The notes under the pieces are model-generated. The model saw only the letters and a program-made list of their open reading frames with translations. It made no database searches and had not been told where the DNA came from. DNA of 64,000 bases from an uncultured Hyphomonadaceae bacterium. GTDB lineage: Bacteria > Pseudomonadota > Alphaproteobacteria > Caulobacterales > Hyphomonadaceae. Position numbers and translations under genes: made by a program. The DNA is taken from the NCBI GenBank assembly GCA_913057945.1, contig CAJXOF010000009.1, positions 1 through 64,000 on the forward strand, written 5' to 3'. Of the stretch, positions 62,912-64,000 are shown piece by piece. How positions within the stretch are numbered: position 1 is the first letter of the stretch; each line of letters starts with the position of its first letter.

Positions 62912-64000
62912 ATGCCGGATGGCCAAGCCCCCTCAAGCGATCCAGACACGACGCAGCCGCTGTCATGGGCCCTGCCCTGGCTCGCAAAGGCGGGTAAACC
63001 CTGGCGACCGCCTTCCTTGGCGCCGTGGTTTGAATCCAGTCGCGACAGCTATGCCGCCACAGCCTATGGCGACGTTCTGGACCGCTCCGTTCATGCCTAT
63101 GCCGCTCACTATACAGGCGGGTTATCCCCGCTCGGCCTCTGGTTGGCCTTCGCGGACTGGGCTTCCCATCTGGCCGTCTCGCCCGGCAAGCAAATGCAAT
63201 TGCGCGTCAAAGGCGTGCGCAAGGCACTGCGTTATATCGCGTGGCTTGAATCTGTAACGCAGGACCCGGAAAACTGCGAGCGCTGCATTGAACCCTTGCC
63301 GCAGGACAAACGCTTCAGTTCACCAGCATGGCAGACTTGGCCCTTCAACGCGATCAGCCAGTCCTTCCTGTTGACCCAGCAATGGTGGCACAATGCAACG
63401 CGCGGCGTGCGAGGCGTAGACGCCCAGAACGAAGCCATCACGACGTTCACCACCCGCCAGATCCTCGACATGCTCTCGCCCTCCAATATTCCCTGGCTGA
63501 ACCCCGACGTGATGCAGGCCACCCTGTCCAGTGGTGGCGGCAATCTGGCGAAGGGCTTCCAGAATTTCGTGGAAGACTGGGAACGCCAGGCAGGAGGACA
63601 TCCTCCGATTGGCGCAGAAACGTTTCCCGTCGGCGAGCGCGTTGCCGTGACGCCCGGTCAGGTGGTGTTTCGCAACCGGCTAATCGAACTCATCCAGTAT
63701 GCGCCCACGACCAAGAAGGTTCGTCCGGAACCGGTCTTCATCACGCCCGCCTGGATCATGAAATACTATATTCTTGATCTCAGCCCCGAGAACTCTCTGG
63801 TGAAGTACCTGACCGATCAAGGGTTCACGGTCTTCATGATCTCCTGGAAAAATCCGGACCCCGAAGATCGCGACCTTGGACTCGACAATTATCTGGATCT
63901 TGGCTGCCGGGCCGGGCTGGAGGCCGTTCGCAAGATATGCGACGGACAGAAAGTTCACGCGGTCGGATACTGCCTTGGTGGCACCCTGCTTTCGATCGCA
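62912..64000 (+). CDS. phaC: Second polyhydroxyalkanoate synthase, N-terminal 363 residues
   Basis: PHA synthase cut by the window end and open to base 64000. The N-terminal part includes a PHBC_N-type segment (YTGGLSPLGLWLAFADWASHLAVSPGKQ), followed by the PhaC_N region (QTWPFNAISQSFLL, NPDVMQATLSSGGGNLAKGFQNF, LIELIQYAPTT, PAWIMKYYILDLSPENSLVKYL) and the lipase-like box GYCLGG with catalytic Cys354. This differs from the class II enzyme at 46607-48295 and resembles class I-like synthases with an N-terminal extension. AGGAG at 62897-62901 supports ATG 62912; GTG 62903 is a weaker option. Confidence 0.92.
   Translation, partial: MPDGQAPSSDPDTTQPLSWALPWLAKAGKPWRPPSLAPWFESSRDSYAATAYGDVLDRSVHAYAAHYTGGLSPLGLWLAFADWASHLAVSPGKQMQLRVKGVRKALRYIAWLESVTQDPENCERCIEPLPQDKRFSSPAWQTWPFNAISQSFLLTQQWWHNATRGVRGVDAQNEAITTFTTRQILDMLSPSNIPWLNPDVMQATLSSGGGNLAKGFQNFVEDWERQAGGHPPIGAETFPVGERVAVTPGQVVFRNRLIELIQYAPTTKKVRPEPVFITPAWIMKYYILDLSPENSLVKYLTDQGFTVFMISWKNPDPEDRDLGLDNYLDLGCRAGLEAVRKICDGQKVHAVGYCLGGTLLSIA

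Overview
The window is a dense, mostly housekeeping segment of an alphaproteobacterial chromosome. Alphaproteobacterial markers seen here are the dusB-ntrB-ntrC / ntrY-ntrX-trkA-trkH-hfq-hflX cluster, a 5-aminolevulinate synthase (C4 haem route), a MucR/Ros regulator, fused IspDF, DUF2336, nagZ-scpA-scpB, long PstC/PstA permeases, and a tRNA-His without G-1 and with A73. I infer Caulobacterales/Hyphomonadaceae (Hyphomonas/Henriciella-like), but that needs a database search. No mobile element, CRISPR array, prophage or rRNA was seen. Positions 1-47 are not genomic: they are an Illumina Nextera i5 adapter, so the first gene is cut by an assembly end.

Layout. 48-2035: truncated outer-membrane protein, tRNA-His, nusG, secE. 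2036-3844: SMP-30 lactonase and a divergent sugar-acid kinase. 3962-16450: mazG, then on the minus strand a nine-gene run dusB-ntrBC-ntrYX-trkA-trkH-hfq-hflX joining nitrogen sensing, potassium uptake and RNA regulation. 16569-25982: ispDF, pncC, lipA with a COQ10-like gene, an Aas-type acyl-activating enzyme, an HxlR regulator beside a DsbA-like isomerase, adenosine kinase, an ATP-grasp orphan, a DUF481 protein and nth. 26037-29349: DUF2244, a CYP153-like P450 behind two palindromes, a nitroreductase whose Shine-Dalgarno lies in a terminator hairpin, and DUF1287.

29351-34751: scpB, scpA, nagZ, SPOR protein, dgt, and divergent erpA. 34809-41395: epoxide hydrolase, then a seven-gene operon glyA-nrdR-ribD'-ribE-ribBX-ribH-nusB in which RibD lacks its deaminase half and RibBX has a dead GTP cyclohydrolase II half. 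41619-45742: mucR, hemA, a class II aldolase-like gene, nadK and an Hpt-like protein. 45743-50086: a class II polyhydroxyalkanoate locus (phaZ, phaC, phaD, phaF). 50230-56147: dienelactone hydrolase, then pstC-pstA-pstB-phoU-phoB. 56277-62447: hslVU, a Nudix hydrolase, a degenerate EAL protein facing DUF2336, and tig. The window ends inside a second, different PHA synthase.

Metabolically the most coherent story is lipid or hydrocarbon carbon going into storage polymer: a CYP153-type hydroxylase, an acyl-activating enzyme, a Pseudomonas-like PHA locus and a second PHA synthase. The link is inferred. Convergent genes meet with almost no space; four pairs share one palindromic CTAG as the stop codon on both strands. 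I found no clear unknown defence or mobile system. The best leads are the phasin with a helix-hairpin-helix tail, the hairpin-embedded ribosome binding site after the P450, the paired palindromes before it, and the split or decayed riboflavin enzymes.
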